Origin: Candidatus Nomurabacteria bacterium
Lineage (GTDB): Bacteria > Patescibacteriota > Saccharimonadia > Saccharimonadales > Saccharimonadaceae
Direction of reading: 5' to 3'
Length of the DNA stretch: 64,000 bases
NCBI GenBank assembly: GCA_020631935.1
Contig: JACKGP010000003.1
Location: 1 to 64,000 of the forward strand
Of the stretch, positions 7,795-16,614 are shown piece after piece. Both the position numbers and the translations under genes were made by a program. How positions within the stretch are numbered: the stretch's first letter is position 1; every line of letters begins with the position of its first letter. Under the pieces are notes generated by a model, which had not been told where the DNA came from, did no database searches, and saw nothing but the letters and a program-made list of their open reading frames with translations.

Positions 7795-8765
7795 GAATTT
7801 AAAGCCTTCTCGGTTGCTTCGACTAGCTGCGGTAGCGTCTGCTCGTAGCCTTCATAAATTCTAAATCCGGCTGCATACGGGTGGCCGCCTCCGCCAAAGT
7901 AACCTGCTACCCTTTCAGCTATTGGCTCACTGGCTCTTAGCCTTGCAGTTAACTTGCCGTCAGGATATGTTTTGATCACACAGCTAAGCACGACATCCTC
8001 TACGAGACGCAACTCGTCACCTATCAATGCACCTGGGTTGTATTGGTCTGAGTATTGCTCTGTCTCCTCAAAAGGTACATGCACCAAAGCAAGCTTACCG
8101 TCGCAGAAATATTCAACTCTTTCGATCAACTTTCCCTTGTAGGCAAGTATTTCTGGTGATTTTTTCATAAACTCGCGACGGCGTCCTTCAATCTCAGCGT
8201 TTGAGGCGCCTAATTCCGCTAGCTTGCCGGCTACAAAAAATGTTTCTGGGGTTACGCTTTGGGTGGTTAAACCGAGACTGTCGCTCATTAGCGCAATCAT
8301 CATATTTTCAGCTGCGCTAGCGGATATTTTCCAGCCTGCAGCTGAAGCCAGGTGATAGATTACTTCGCTAGTTGCTACAGCGGCTTCGGTGACCAGCAGG
8401 TGGTCGAATGATAGCGTAGATTCAGTCGTGTGGTGATCGATTACTAAAACTGGGTGCGTATCTAGAAACGAACGAATACCAGGATATTCGAGAGTCTTGG
8501 TGAGCAGTACATCAGAGGCGGTATCGACGATAATAACTAGATCTGCAGAAGTATCAAATTCATTCACCACCCTGTCCCAGCCTTTGGCATATCGTAAATA
8601 TTTTGGGATATCTACTGGGCAGTATAGAACAACCTCTTTACCGAGGTCGCCAAGGATTTCTTCTAGCGCCAGACTAGATCCTAGACTGTCGCCATCAGGG
8701 TTTTCGGCCTGAACCACGATAATTTTACTGGCATCGTTAATGGATTTTATAGATTCGTCAAACAT
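7791..8765 (-). CDS. DHH/DHHA1 phosphoesterase (NrnA-like)
   Basis: Bifunctional-oligoribonuclease/pAp-phosphatase type protein of 324 residues. The DHH domain includes AENPDGDSLGSSLAL, IIVDTASD and LVIDHHTTES (the DHH metal site); the C-terminal DHHA1 domain ends with the substrate-binding glycine motif YFGGGGHPYAAGF. Members degrade nanoRNAs and 3-prime phosphoadenosine phosphate or cyclic dinucleotide products; which applies here cannot be told. An extended -10 TGATACAAT ends 7 nt before the ATG, so this gene and the coupled cysS are read from a leaderless mRNA. Confidence 0.9.
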   Translation of the reverse strand: MFDESIKSINDASKIIVVQAENPDGDSLGSSLALEEILGDLGKEVVLYCPVDIPKYLRYAKGWDRVVNEFDTSADLVIIVDTASDVLLTKTLEYPGIRSFLDTHPVLVIDHHTTESTLSFDHLLVTEAAVATSEVIYHLASAAGWKISASAAENMMIALMSDSLGLTTQSVTPETFFVAGKLAELGASNAEIEGRRREFMKKSPEILAYKGKLIERVEYFCDGKLALVHVPFEETEQYSDQYNPGALIGDELRLVEDVVLSCVIKTYPDGKLTARLRASEPIAERVAGYFGGGGHPYAAGFRIYEGYEQTLPQLVEATEKALNS

Positions 8766-8786
8766 TGTTTTAATTGTATCAGAATA

Positions 8787-9401
8787 TTAAAATTGCTGAC
8801 GACCCTCTAGAGCGTGCTGTAGTGTTATCTGGTCTGTGTATTCTAGGTCGACGCCAGCCGGGATGCCCCGCGCAAGCCTACTGAGTGGTATGGATATATC
8901 GTTATCCCGAAGATATTTTTGCAAAAACAGTGCGGTTGATTCACCTTCTACACTAGCATTTGTGGCTATAATTATTTCTGCTACGCCATCTTTCTTTATT
9001 CGTTCGGCCAGTTGTGGGATGTGCAACTTGTCTGGTCCGACGCCATCGATTGGCGATATTGCACCGCCAAGCACATGATACGTACCTCGATATTTGCCAG
9101 TTCGCTCTATGGCTACTATGTCCAGCGGTTCCTCGACTACGCACACTAATGTTTTGTCGCGATCACCTTGGCTGTAAAGTGGCGAGACATCTTGCTCACT
9201 ATCTATTAGGGCATAGGTGACAGGACATAGCTTTACGCCGTCATGTAAACTTGATAGCGCCTCCGCCAAGCCGACAGATGTTTTTTTGGGTTGGCGAAAT
9301 AGATAATAGGCGTAGCGTTCGGCAGTGCGAGCGCCAACGCCGGGTAGACTACCTAGTTCATCAATCAAATGCCCGAAGGCTTTGGGCAGTAATTGTGCCA
9401 T
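8787..9401 (-). CDS. recR: recombination mediator RecR, zinc finger degenerate
   Basis: RecR, 204 residues, works with RecO/RecF to load RecA at gaps. The helix-hairpin-helix is PKAFGHLIDELGSLPGVGARTAER (start of the protein), and the Toprim domain has VVEEPLDIVAIERTGKYRG and HVLGGAISPIDGVGP. The C4 zinc finger that normally lies between them is damaged: the segment reads KLCPVTYALIDSEQDVSPLY, leaving only the first of four cysteines. Length remains normal, so the loop persists without metal ligands. It follows ybaB by 11 nt, the usual dnaX-ybaB-recR neighbourhood, although dnaX is here 3 kb further upstream. Confidence 0.93.
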   Translation of the reverse strand: MAQLLPKAFGHLIDELGSLPGVGARTAERYAYYLFRQPKKTSVGLAEALSSLHDGVKLCPVTYALIDSEQDVSPLYSQGDRDKTLVCVVEEPLDIVAIERTGKYRGTYHVLGGAISPIDGVGPDKLHIPQLAERIKKDGVAEIIIATNASVEGESTALFLQKYLRDNDISIPLSRLARGIPAGVDLEYTDQITLQHALEGRQQF

Positions 9402-9412
9402 TTTACTATGCC

Positions 9413-9703
9413 CTACATTCCGGGCAGATTCATTCCGCCCATGAGTGGCTTCATGGTATCTGCTGCAATTTCTTGAGCTTTAGCTAGGCCGTCACGTACG
9501 GCTATCTTTATCCAGTGCTGGAGTTCGTCGATATCGTCAAAGTCTATTAGCTCTGGGTTTAGGATTACGTCATCAATCTTCAATTCGCCAGTGACACGAA
9601 CTATAACCGCACCGTCGCCAGCCTCTACTTCGATAATTTGTTTCTTTAGTTTAGACTGAGCTTTACGCAAATCATTCAGCATTTTCATTTGGTCAAACGC
9701 CAT
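9413..9703 (-). CDS. YbaB/EbfC family nucleoid-associated protein
   Basis: Small DNA-binding protein of 96 residues of the YbaB family, which forms tweezer-like dimers on DNA. The family pattern of helix-strands-helix is visible: DQMKMLNDLRKAQSKLKKQ, then GDGAVIVRVTGELKIDDVIL, then the helix IAVRDGLAKAQEIAADTM and a Gly/Met-rich tail. A strong Shine-Dalgarno GGAGG precedes ATG 9703 and TATACT lies about 30 nt upstream. It forms an operon with recR. Confidence 0.93.
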   Translation of the reverse strand: MAFDQMKMLNDLRKAQSKLKKQIIEVEAGDGAVIVRVTGELKIDDVILNPELIDFDDIDELQHWIKIAVRDGLAKAQEIAADTMKPLMGGMNLPGM

Positions 9704-9736
9704 TATTACCTCCGTTTATTACCTCTGTAGTATAGC

Positions 9737-11203
9737 TTATTTTTCTTCCGAGGTATAGACGTAGAAACGATCTGCTGCATTCGATCCGCTGTCGACTACA
9801 ATATAATTTGGTTTTCGATTGATAGATTTGACCACTTTTTGGGAAACTATAACTGTGCCTGATTCAGTTTGCGGCCAGCCTGTCGTAACAGATACAGAAT
9901 CTAGGCCATTATTCTTAGCGAATATATCGTAAAAGCCCTTAGATTCACTGCTTGTCACTAGACTCACCTTGTCGTGCTTTTGCAGCTCCTCGGACAATAT
10001 TTTTATATCAGAAGAAAACACGTCATTTACCTGACTCGAATAATGAAATCCGTATGTAAACTGAACCATTCCAGCTACGATGAGTCCAAGCACTACCGCT
10101 CCAAGCGGCAAAAGTCCGCCAACTCTAGCGTATGGATTTACTGGGAACAATTGATACCAGCTGCGGAATAAGTGGTCAATTCCAAATGCAGCAAGGGCGA
10201 CTATGGGCACAAAGCTATAGACAAGAACGTCTTTTGAGAATAAAAACGGCACGGCCGTTAATGCCAACCAAATGGTCAGTATATAGCTTTTAGCTGTGTA
10301 TTTTGCCGTAAATAGACGATAGACGCCAACAGCGGCCAGTAGCAGCAGTCCGTAGCCATAGACCGGAGATAGTATGTCTAGCCCGAATGCTGGCGATAAT
10401 CCTGTTAATTGCCCTGCAATCTCCTTTAAGTGATTAATATCTGGCAAACCTATAGGGCTCGAGAAGCCTAAGTATGGGAGCGCACCCGCGGGGTCTTTGA
10501 CTATAGACATAACAAGCGGTGCGACTATGGCGCTGAACGCAGCTAGGCCAATGGCTATGGACCATTTAGGTAGCCGCATGACAACGAAGCGAGCGTGTGG
10601 ATGTATGAATGCTGTAGATATTAGTGCTACAATTCCGTAAATCTGCAATGGTGTGTATAGGCTAGCACCTGCAATGACCGTAGCTGATAGAAACCAAAAT
10701 GGCCGCATCTTTTTAGAGTGCGAAAGCATGGCCGAGAACAGTAATAGCATCGCAGGATAGGCGATGTATGCAATCATAGGTATGCCGAGTTGAGTCGAGT
10801 ATAGAAACAGAGCGCTTACTACGACGATGACTGTGGTGCTGATTGCTACGTTTCGCCTAAACCATAGGCGCAAAAAACCATAAATAGCCAATACAGACAA
10901 AACTGCTCCAATCAATGAAGGGAGCTTTATGCTAAATACCGAAACACCAAGATTGGCTATGCTAACTTGTTGAGTTAGATGATATGGGAGGTTTAACATT
11001 TCACCGCTATTCATAGAAAATAGCTTGGTGTAGTCTATCCCTGCGGTTTTTTCAACTGCGGCCATTTCTTGCGCCGATATTCCGCCTGGTATATATAAAA
11101 CAGCCGTTACCAACAGTACCGTCAATATTGAGCTGATTAGCATCAACCCCAGAGGGTAGCGCCATCTATAGAGCCAAAAGTCACTAATTTTCATTCTGCT
11201 CAT
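9737..11203 (-). CDS. polytopic membrane glycosyltransferase-like protein (GT-C fold)
   Basis: A 488-residue membrane protein with about a dozen hydrophobic helices and a soluble C-terminal region (about 400-488). The first loop after helix 1 has AQEMAAVEKTAGI, and the second helix pair begins FSIKLPSLIGAVLSVLAIYGFLRLWF, the arrangement of ArnT/PMT-type dolichyl- or undecaprenyl-phosphate sugar transferases (GT39/GT83). The acidic residue expected in loop 1 is a Glu rather than the usual Asp. A role in cell-surface glycosylation is inferred. The start is ATG 11203 (MSRMKISDFW), with TATACT ending 10 nt upstream; ATG at 11194 is an alternative. Confidence 0.65.
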   Translation of the reverse strand: MSRMKISDFWLYRWRYPLGLMLISSILTVLLVTAVLYIPGGISAQEMAAVEKTAGIDYTKLFSMNSGEMLNLPYHLTQQVSIANLGVSVFSIKLPSLIGAVLSVLAIYGFLRLWFRRNVAISTTVIVVVSALFLYSTQLGIPMIAYIAYPAMLLLFSAMLSHSKKMRPFWFLSATVIAGASLYTPLQIYGIVALISTAFIHPHARFVVMRLPKWSIAIGLAAFSAIVAPLVMSIVKDPAGALPYLGFSSPIGLPDINHLKEIAGQLTGLSPAFGLDILSPVYGYGLLLLAAVGVYRLFTAKYTAKSYILTIWLALTAVPFLFSKDVLVYSFVPIVALAAFGIDHLFRSWYQLFPVNPYARVGGLLPLGAVVLGLIVAGMVQFTYGFHYSSQVNDVFSSDIKILSEELQKHDKVSLVTSSESKGFYDIFAKNNGLDSVSVTTGWPQTESGTVIVSQKVVKSINRKPNYIVVDSGSNAADRFYVYTSEEK

Positions 11204-11219
11204 GTTCTAAATAAGTATA

Positions 11220-12581
11220 TCACGACTGGTCGCCGTGACGGCGGTCTAGTGACATGAAGCGTAGGCGTTCTGGGTGGAAGTATAATTCAACCTCTCCAGT
11301 TGGGCCATTACGGTGCTTGGCTATAATTAATTTGGTAATATTTTCTACTTCTGGATTGTCAGGTTCGTAATAGCCAGGTCGATAAATAAACGACACTATG
11401 TCAGCGTCCTGTTCAATGCTTCCTGATTCACGAAGGTCGGCAAGTTGCGGGATTTGCGGGTGACGGTTTTCTACGCTACGAGATAGCTGACTTAGTGCAA
11501 TTAGTGGAACATTTAGCTCTCTGGCTATTAGCTTTAGTCCTCGTGATATTTCAGAAACTTCTTGAACACGGTTGCCGTCTCCTCGTCTGGCCGCTGCCTG
11601 CATAAGCTGTAGGTAGTCAACGATGATTAGCCCGAGCGGTTTATCGTGGTGAATACGCCTAGCCTTTGTTCGCATCTCTAGGACGGTTAGACCAGGTGTG
11701 TCATCGATATAGATCGGTGCTTCAGCCATCTCGCCCATAGCATCAGACAATTTTGCAAAGTCGTCATCACTCAAATTTCCTGTACGAATATTCCAAGCGT
11801 CAACACCACTGGCATCAGACAGCATACGATCGACAAGCTGCTCCTTGCTCATCTCAAGGCTGAAAAATAGAACTGGCTGCTTGGCTATCGTTGCCACATT
11901 GTAGGCTAGGTTTGTTACAAGAGTGGTCTTACCCATTGCTGGTCGTGCCGCTAGGATTATCAGGTCGCTGCGCTGCAATCCAGCTGTCATGTTGTCTAGG
12001 TCGCGATAGCCGGTTCGGACACCACGCAGTTGGCCCTTGTTCTTATTAAGCTCCTCCATGCGGTCAAAGCTTTCGGTTAGGATGCTTTCTAGACTAACGA
12101 CATCCTGCTTAAGGCTCTGATCAGATACGCTAAAAAGTTCTGCTTCGGCTTTTTCTAGCAACTCCTGAGTGGAAGTTTCTTCGTCGTACCCAAGCTCGGC
12201 AATATCGGCGCTGGTTTTAATTAGGCGACGACGAACGGCTTTCTGGGCGACTATTTCAGCGTAGCTTTCGGCGTGTGCGGCTGTTGGTACGTAAGTGGTT
12301 AGTTCGGTTAGGTATGCACTGCCACCTACGGCTTCTAATTCTTTTTTGCGCTTTAACTCATCGGTTAAAGTCAGTAGGTCTACAGGCTTATGCTTTTCGT
12401 ACAAGCGCATCATAGCACCATAGATTACACTATGGCGCTTGTCGTAAAAATCGTTGACTCTAGTATGCTCTGATGCATCGGCTAAAACCTCATCATCAAT
12501 TAGAACTGCGCCAAGCAAGCTCTTCTCGGCATCAATACTTTGAGGCGGTACTTTTCCGCTAGGTACAGTTTTATCGGCCAT
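11220..12581 (-). CDS. dnaB: replicative DNA helicase DnaB
   Basis: Hexameric replication-fork helicase, 453 residues. The N-terminal DnaB domain (about 10-110) opens PPQSIDAEKSLLGAVLIDDE; the RecA-like ATPase domain has Walker A AARPAMGKTT, LFFSLEMSKEQLVDRM, Walker B LIIVDYLQLM and the arginine finger region SRGLKLIARELNVP with ALSQLSR. No intein interrupts it. The ATG overlaps the dnaX stop by one base (TAATG), an unusual direct coupling of the helicase with the clamp-loader gene. Confidence 0.97.
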   Translation of the reverse strand: MADKTVPSGKVPPQSIDAEKSLLGAVLIDDEVLADASEHTRVNDFYDKRHSVIYGAMMRLYEKHKPVDLLTLTDELKRKKELEAVGGSAYLTELTTYVPTAAHAESYAEIVAQKAVRRRLIKTSADIAELGYDEETSTQELLEKAEAELFSVSDQSLKQDVVSLESILTESFDRMEELNKNKGQLRGVRTGYRDLDNMTAGLQRSDLIILAARPAMGKTTLVTNLAYNVATIAKQPVLFFSLEMSKEQLVDRMLSDASGVDAWNIRTGNLSDDDFAKLSDAMGEMAEAPIYIDDTPGLTVLEMRTKARRIHHDKPLGLIIVDYLQLMQAAARRGDGNRVQEVSEISRGLKLIARELNVPLIALSQLSRSVENRHPQIPQLADLRESGSIEQDADIVSFIYRPGYYEPDNPEVENITKLIIAKHRNGPTGEVELYFHPERLRFMSLDRRHGDQS

Positions 12582-14026
12582 TACTCTTTGTACTCCACTT
12601 CCTCTCCACCTCCCATCATAGCAGCAACTTGAGCAATCTGGCTATCTGGATGCGGTAGAGCACCTGGTAGAATGTCAATTTCAATATTATGATATCCCAT
12701 TTCTTCTAGGCGGGACGAGATGGCTTGTTTAGATTTTGCCGTATCTAATTTTGTCTTGTAAAACTTTCTTCCTGCAAAAATAGTTAGCGTGTTGCCATCC
12801 AGTGTACCATTAGATTTTTTAAGGATACTACTTAGGCCAACGCCAGACTGTATCCCGCCACAAAAGTTAGACCAGTCAAAGGTCGAGTTGTTTTTATTGG
12901 CGGGTGCTTTTTTTTGATTACTTTCACTGGCTGGAGGTTGATTAGTTTTATTTTTTATTTTTTGCTTAGGTTTATCGCTGGGTATTTTTTCACTTTCTAC
13001 TGTTGGAGCTTTAGTGCTGGCTGCAGCTTTTGTTGCTGTAGCCTTACCAGTACCCTTAACTGACCGCCTCTTCTCTGGGTCGCCAGCAGCGAATAATCCA
13101 ACTACGCTAAGTAGCTTTGCGTATGGGGTGTGAGATTGACCGACCAGAGATAGTCTATCTAGAAGCACCAATGCTGATGAGTCATCTAGTATTTTTTTAC
13201 GCAACTCATGCGATAGCTGCGATGCGACGACGCGCGGCTGCACCCCATCGTCTTCTAATGATTGGAGTAATTCAACTACGGTTGAGAAATTATATTCTAG
13301 CGCGGCTTGGGCAAGTTCGGAAACTCGTTCGCCAGAGGCAAGGCCTAGAATGTTTTCAACACTACTGGCAGTCACAGGCCCTTCGTCAGAGTAGCCAGAC
13401 AGCTGATCTAGCAAGCTCACGCTGTCTCGGTAGCTACCGTCGCTATGCTGGGCAATTAGCTCCAGTGCGTCGTCATCGATATCTATCTTTTCAGAGGCGG
13501 CTATTCTCTTTAAATTTGAGACTATGTTCGGTCGACTAGCTCGCCGAAAAGAATAGCGTTGAGTTCGGCTAACTATGGTATCGGGAAGTTTGTCGGCATC
13601 GGTTGTGGCCAGTATAAACACGACATGTTCTGGCGGCTCCTCCAGAGTTTTTAGCAGAGCGTTAAATGCTGGCTTCGACAACATGTGCACCTCGTCAATA
13701 ATGTAGACCTTTTTAGCCGCACTGGCGGGGGCGATATGGGCTTTATCACGCAAGTTTCGTATGTCGTCGACTCCGTTATTGCTAGCGGCGTCAATCTCTA
13801 TAATGTCTAGGTGCGACTCTTCGCCATCGTATGGTAGTTTATTTATTTCATGCGCCACAATGCGAGCAATTGAAGTTTTACCCACGCCCCGAGGGCCAGT
13901 AAAAAGATATGCGTGCGCTATGCGGCCAGACTTTAGGGCACTTTTAAGCAAAGTTGTGACATGGTCTTGCCCAACAATCTCGTCCAATGATCGTGACCGA
14001 TACTTTCGATATAGCGCCTTCCCCAT
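12581..14026 (-). CDS. dnaX: DNA polymerase III subunit gamma/tau, without zinc ribbon
   Basis: Clamp-loader ATPase subunit, 481 residues. Walker A is GPRGVGKTS, Walker B IIDEVHMLS, sensor 1 LATTDADKLPDTIVSR. Between ARIVAHEINK and DIIEIDAASN the four-cysteine zinc ribbon normal in DnaX has been replaced by a few residues (LPYDGEESHL). Domain III runs to about 310; a low-complexity Lys/Ala/Ser-rich linker (about 315-375) leads to a short C-terminal domain (SNFCGGIQSGVGLSSIL onward). No A-rich slippery site was recognised, so a separate gamma form is not evident. TATAAT ends 7 nt before the ATG, giving a leaderless dnaX-dnaB transcript. Confidence 0.95.
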   Translation of the reverse strand: MGKALYRKYRSRSLDEIVGQDHVTTLLKSALKSGRIAHAYLFTGPRGVGKTSIARIVAHEINKLPYDGEESHLDIIEIDAASNNGVDDIRNLRDKAHIAPASAAKKVYIIDEVHMLSKPAFNALLKTLEEPPEHVVFILATTDADKLPDTIVSRTQRYSFRRASRPNIVSNLKRIAASEKIDIDDDALELIAQHSDGSYRDSVSLLDQLSGYSDEGPVTASSVENILGLASGERVSELAQAALEYNFSTVVELLQSLEDDGVQPRVVASQLSHELRKKILDDSSALVLLDRLSLVGQSHTPYAKLLSVVGLFAAGDPEKRRSVKGTGKATATKAAASTKAPTVESEKIPSDKPKQKIKNKTNQPPASESNQKKAPANKNNSTFDWSNFCGGIQSGVGLSSILKKSNGTLDGNTLTIFAGRKFYKTKLDTAKSKQAISSRLEEMGYHNIEIDILPGALPHPDSQIAQVAAMMGGGEEVEYKE

Positions 14027-14068
14027 TAGTTATATTATACAGGAACAGGCAGCCTTTTCTTTTTATCG

Positions 14069-14650
14069 CTAGATTTTTCCACCTTCGCGCTGATAGCATT
14101 TACCACATAGCGAGTCATACTCAATGTCATTTTCGCCGTCGATGGCAACCTGGCTGCCGTCAAATACGTAGTCGCCGTTTACTTTGCGGGTATTAAACTC
14201 TGCCTGAGAGCTGCAAAAGCACATCGTGGGTAGCTTTTCTATATTGTCGGCAAGCTCCAGAAGCCGCTTACTTCCCGGAAACATTTCAGTGCGAAAGTCG
14301 GTACGCAGACCGTATGCGATTACTGATATATCATCTTGTTTTGCCAGAGAAAAAAGTTGACACACCTGGTCTTCATTTAGAAACTGAGCTTCATCTACCA
14401 GCACGCATGCCAAGGCACTTTTACCCAATTCATGTACAGATTTGCGAATATCGGTGTCCTTATCTGCTAGTATATCGACTCTTCTTTCGTGGCCACCGCG
14501 CGCAGATATGCGATCATCGCCCTTTGTGTCGATCGCTGGTTTTATTGTAGCTACGTCCAAGCCGCGCTCTTCGTAGTTATATGCAGTTTTTATGAGTGTG
14601 TCGCTTTTCCCGCTATTCATCGCCCCATATTTAAAGTGTAGTTTTGCCAT
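14069..14650 (-). CDS. tdk: thymidine kinase (type II)
   Basis: Salvages thymidine to dTMP with ATP, 193 residues. Walker A is YGAMNSGKSDTL, Walker B VLVDEAQFL, and the lasso loop carries YDSLCGKCYQ, part of the structural zinc site with MCFCSSQ. The length matches E. coli Tdk. TATAAT (14657-14662) ends 6 nt before the ATG, so the message should be leaderless. With tmk, dcd, thyA and folA within 6 kb it supports a complete route to dTMP/dTDP from salvage and from dCTP. Confidence 0.95.
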   Translation of the reverse strand: MAKLHFKYGAMNSGKSDTLIKTAYNYEERGLDVATIKPAIDTKGDDRISARGGHERRVDILADKDTDIRKSVHELGKSALACVLVDEAQFLNEDQVCQLFSLAKQDDISVIAYGLRTDFRTEMFPGSKRLLELADNIEKLPTMCFCSSQAEFNTRKVNGDYVFDGSQVAIDGENDIEYDSLCGKCYQREGGKI

Positions 14651-14722
14651 ATTAAAATTATAGCAAAGTAAAATCTAGATTCGATTGTATAACTAAAATC
14701 TCCGCAATAGTGTGGTGAGTTG

Positions 14723-15238
14723 CTACAGAGCTGCTTCTACAGCCGCCCAGCTGGCGTCTGGGTTGTCGGTTGGGACTATTATGGTTACCTGATCCCCAAC
14801 GTTTATTCGGAAGTATGTTACGCTAGCAAGCAGAATTCGGTATTCTTTACCGTTAGCTTCTACGTAGTAGGCGCCATCGTGTTGCTGTAGTGTGCCAATA
14901 ATCTGAGTTCTTTCAACTGGGCCGATTTGCTTGTAGATAAAGCTTCCGTCGTCTGCAATGGTTAACTTTAGTATGTCGCCCTCAACAAGTTTTGACTTAG
15001 AAGCGTAGTTGGCGGGTACGGGATATTCTTTTCCGTCTGGTCCGGCCATTTTCTGGCCATCGAAAACGCCCTCAACAACCTTTCCAGTTACATTTTCTCT
15101 ACTATTTGATGGTGTTACGATGGAGTCATCCTCCCCTAGGATGCTCATCAATAGTTCTTTTGCAGCTGCCATGTTTGTTTCGGCATCTGAGATAAGCGCA
15201 CGCAAGCGCTTGACTTGTTTCTCTGGTAAATCAGACAT
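14723..15238 (-). CDS. conserved-looking hypothetical protein with OB-like beta segments
   Basis: Not recognised. The chosen start is ATG 15238 (MSDLPEKQVKRLR), which has AAGGA about 12 nt upstream; the longer frame from 15295 overlaps a TATAAT-like promoter sequence and lacks a ribosome binding site. The 171 residues comprise an N-terminal helical hairpin (1-40) and two similar beta-rich halves, VTGKVVEGVFDGQKMAGPDGKEYPVP and IIGTLQQHDGAYYVEANGKEYRIL, each followed by a VGD/EGD-type strand (VEGDILKLTI, VGDQVTIIV). This suggests a duplicated small beta barrel that could bind RNA or protein. It lies downstream of rplL behind a terminator, in the same direction. Confidence 0.75.
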   Translation of the reverse strand: MSDLPEKQVKRLRALISDAETNMAAAKELLMSILGEDDSIVTPSNSRENVTGKVVEGVFDGQKMAGPDGKEYPVPANYASKSKLVEGDILKLTIADDGSFIYKQIGPVERTQIIGTLQQHDGAYYVEANGKEYRILLASVTYFRINVGDQVTIIVPTDNPDASWAAVEAAL

Positions 15239-15397
15239 AATTCTCGCAGTTTCCTTGTCTGTTTTTAATATAGTATTACTACCATTATATATCAAACAGA
15301 CGTAGTGTCGTCAAGCCCATAATTATCCACACACTTTCTCGAGATATAATTAAAACTGTTGTATTATTGTATATTCATTCATTATTTATCCCCCAGT

Positions 15398-15432
15398 AAA
15401 ATACCCCGCACTGGAACGTACGGGGTATTTTT
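15398..15432 (-). terminator. terminator of rplJ-rplL
   Basis: AAAATACCCCG and CGGGGTATTTT form an 11-bp stem with a T run on each strand, 35 bp past the rplL stop. It closes the rplJL operon. Confidence 0.88.
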
Positions 15433-15466
15433 GTAAGACAATGCGGTCGTTAAAAGTATTTGAACT

Positions 15467-15850
15467 TTAGACAAGCTCAACAGTAGCGCCAGCTTCTTCA
15501 AGAGCTTTCTTGGCAGCTTCAGCTTCTTCTTTTGGAAGGTTTTCCTTGACGTTAGCTGGAGTATCATCAACGATAGCTTTAGCTTCACCAAGACCAAGAC
15601 CAGTAATCTCCTTAACAGCCTTGATAACAGCAACTTTCTGTGCGCCTGCATCAGCTAGCTTAACTGTGAATTCTGATTTTTCGTCAGCGGCAGCGGCGCC
15701 AGCGTCACCGCCAGCAGCTGGACCAGCAACTGCAACAGCAGCGGCAGCTGGTTCGATACCGTATTCATCTTTTAGGATAGTTTTTAGTTCGTTTACCTCT
15801 AATACTGTTAGCTTTGTCAAGCTTTCAGCTAGTTTCTTTACATCAGCCAT
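15467..15850 (-). CDS. rplL: 50S ribosomal protein L7/L12 (bL12)
   Basis: Stalk protein of 127 residues recruiting translation GTPases. The N-terminal dimerisation helix (KKLAESLTKLTVLEVNELKTIL) is joined by an Ala/Gly-rich hinge (about 35-57) to the C-terminal domain with the factor-binding helices KVAVIKAVKEITGLGLGEAK and VKENLPKEEAEAAKKALEEAG. Start ATG 15850 follows AAGGAGTCTAT. Second gene of the rplJL operon. Confidence 0.98.
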   Translation of the reverse strand: MADVKKLAESLTKLTVLEVNELKTILKDEYGIEPAAAAVAVAGPAAGGDAGAAAADEKSEFTVKLADAGAQKVAVIKAVKEITGLGLGEAKAIVDDTPANVKENLPKEEAEAAKKALEEAGATVELV

Positions 15851-15937
15851 ATAGACTCCTTATTTAATTGTTCGATAGTTTTTCGTACTAAATTTATACG
15901 AAAAGCTTTCTCATGTTATGTAGTAATTATTTACAGC

Positions 15938-16462
15938 TTAAGCTGTAGCTTTGGCTTCAATGCCATCAAGTAGTGCATGTATGTTGCCAGAAAGTGCGTT
16001 TGTAGTGTCGTGCACTGGGCTAAGTAGCTGTGCAACGACCTCAGCGATAAGCTGATCCTTGCTAGGTAGACTAGCGAGCGCCTTCACTTCGGCATCTGCA
16101 AGAGCAGCGCCTTCTGCAGAGAATCCACCAGCAAGCTCTAGCTCGCTGTGTTTTTTCGCAAAAGAGTCAAGCACCTTGCTTGGTGCGACTTCATCTTCGC
16201 TGCTAAAAGCATAGATTAACTGACCCTCAAGCGCAGACGTGTCTGTTGACTTGAAAGTGTCAGAGCTCTCCATTGCTACTCGAACCAAACGATTCTTAAC
16301 AACGATTAGCTGTACGTTTAACTCTCGGGCGTCTGCACGAAGCTCTTGTAGATCGGCAACAGTAAGACCAGTGTAGCGTGCAAATGCAACCGCTTTTGTG
16401 TCCTTGAATGCATCCTTGATTTTGGCAACCAAAGCTTGTTTCTTATCTCGTGAAATTGCCAC
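15938..16462 (-). CDS. rplJ: 50S ribosomal protein L10 (uL10)
   Basis: Anchors L7/L12 dimers on the ribosome, 174 residues. Start is GTG 16462 with AAAGGAGA 8 nt upstream. Conserved parts are KAVAFARYTGLTVADLQELR and VVKNRLVRVAM in the RNA-binding domain, and the C-terminal helix (DTTNALSGNIHALLDGIEAKA) that binds L12. The 150-nt leader carries an L10-type autoregulatory structure. Confidence 0.97.
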   Translation of the reverse strand: MAISRDKKQALVAKIKDAFKDTKAVAFARYTGLTVADLQELRADARELNVQLIVVKNRLVRVAMESSDTFKSTDTSALEGQLIYAFSSEDEVAPSKVLDSFAKKHSELELAGGFSAEGAALADAEVKALASLPSKDQLIAEVVAQLLSPVHDTTNALSGNIHALLDGIEAKATA

Positions 16463-16519
16463 TTGATAATCTCCTTTGCTTTAGTTTGTTCGACCACATT
16501 GTTAAAGGTCGACACTACT

Positions 16520-16606
16520 TTTAAGAGTAGAAACAAGTAAATTGCCTCGGTAGCAAATTAAGTCAGTCGCGATTATCGCTATGACGGCTACTGTCTTTGG
16601 TAATGT
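16520..16606 (-). promoter_or_regulatory. L10-type ribosomal protein leader (autoregulatory RNA)
   Basis: The rplJ 5-prime UTR contains AAAGACAGTAGCCGTC followed about 25 nt later by TTAATTTGCTACCGAGGCAA. The GTAGC and GCTAC strands pair, and the motif TTAAT...GCTACCGAGG at the 3-prime side is the hallmark of the L10 leader, to which the L10-L12 complex binds to repress its own operon. A small hairpin (GCGATAATCGC) sits inside. The assignment rests on recognised motifs, not a covariance search. Confidence 0.72.
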
Positions 16607-16614
16607 CTGGATGA

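Noticed and set aside
15382..15651. Minus-strand ORF rich in Leu/Lys overlapping rplL
   Set aside because: A frame shadow of rplL and its terminator.
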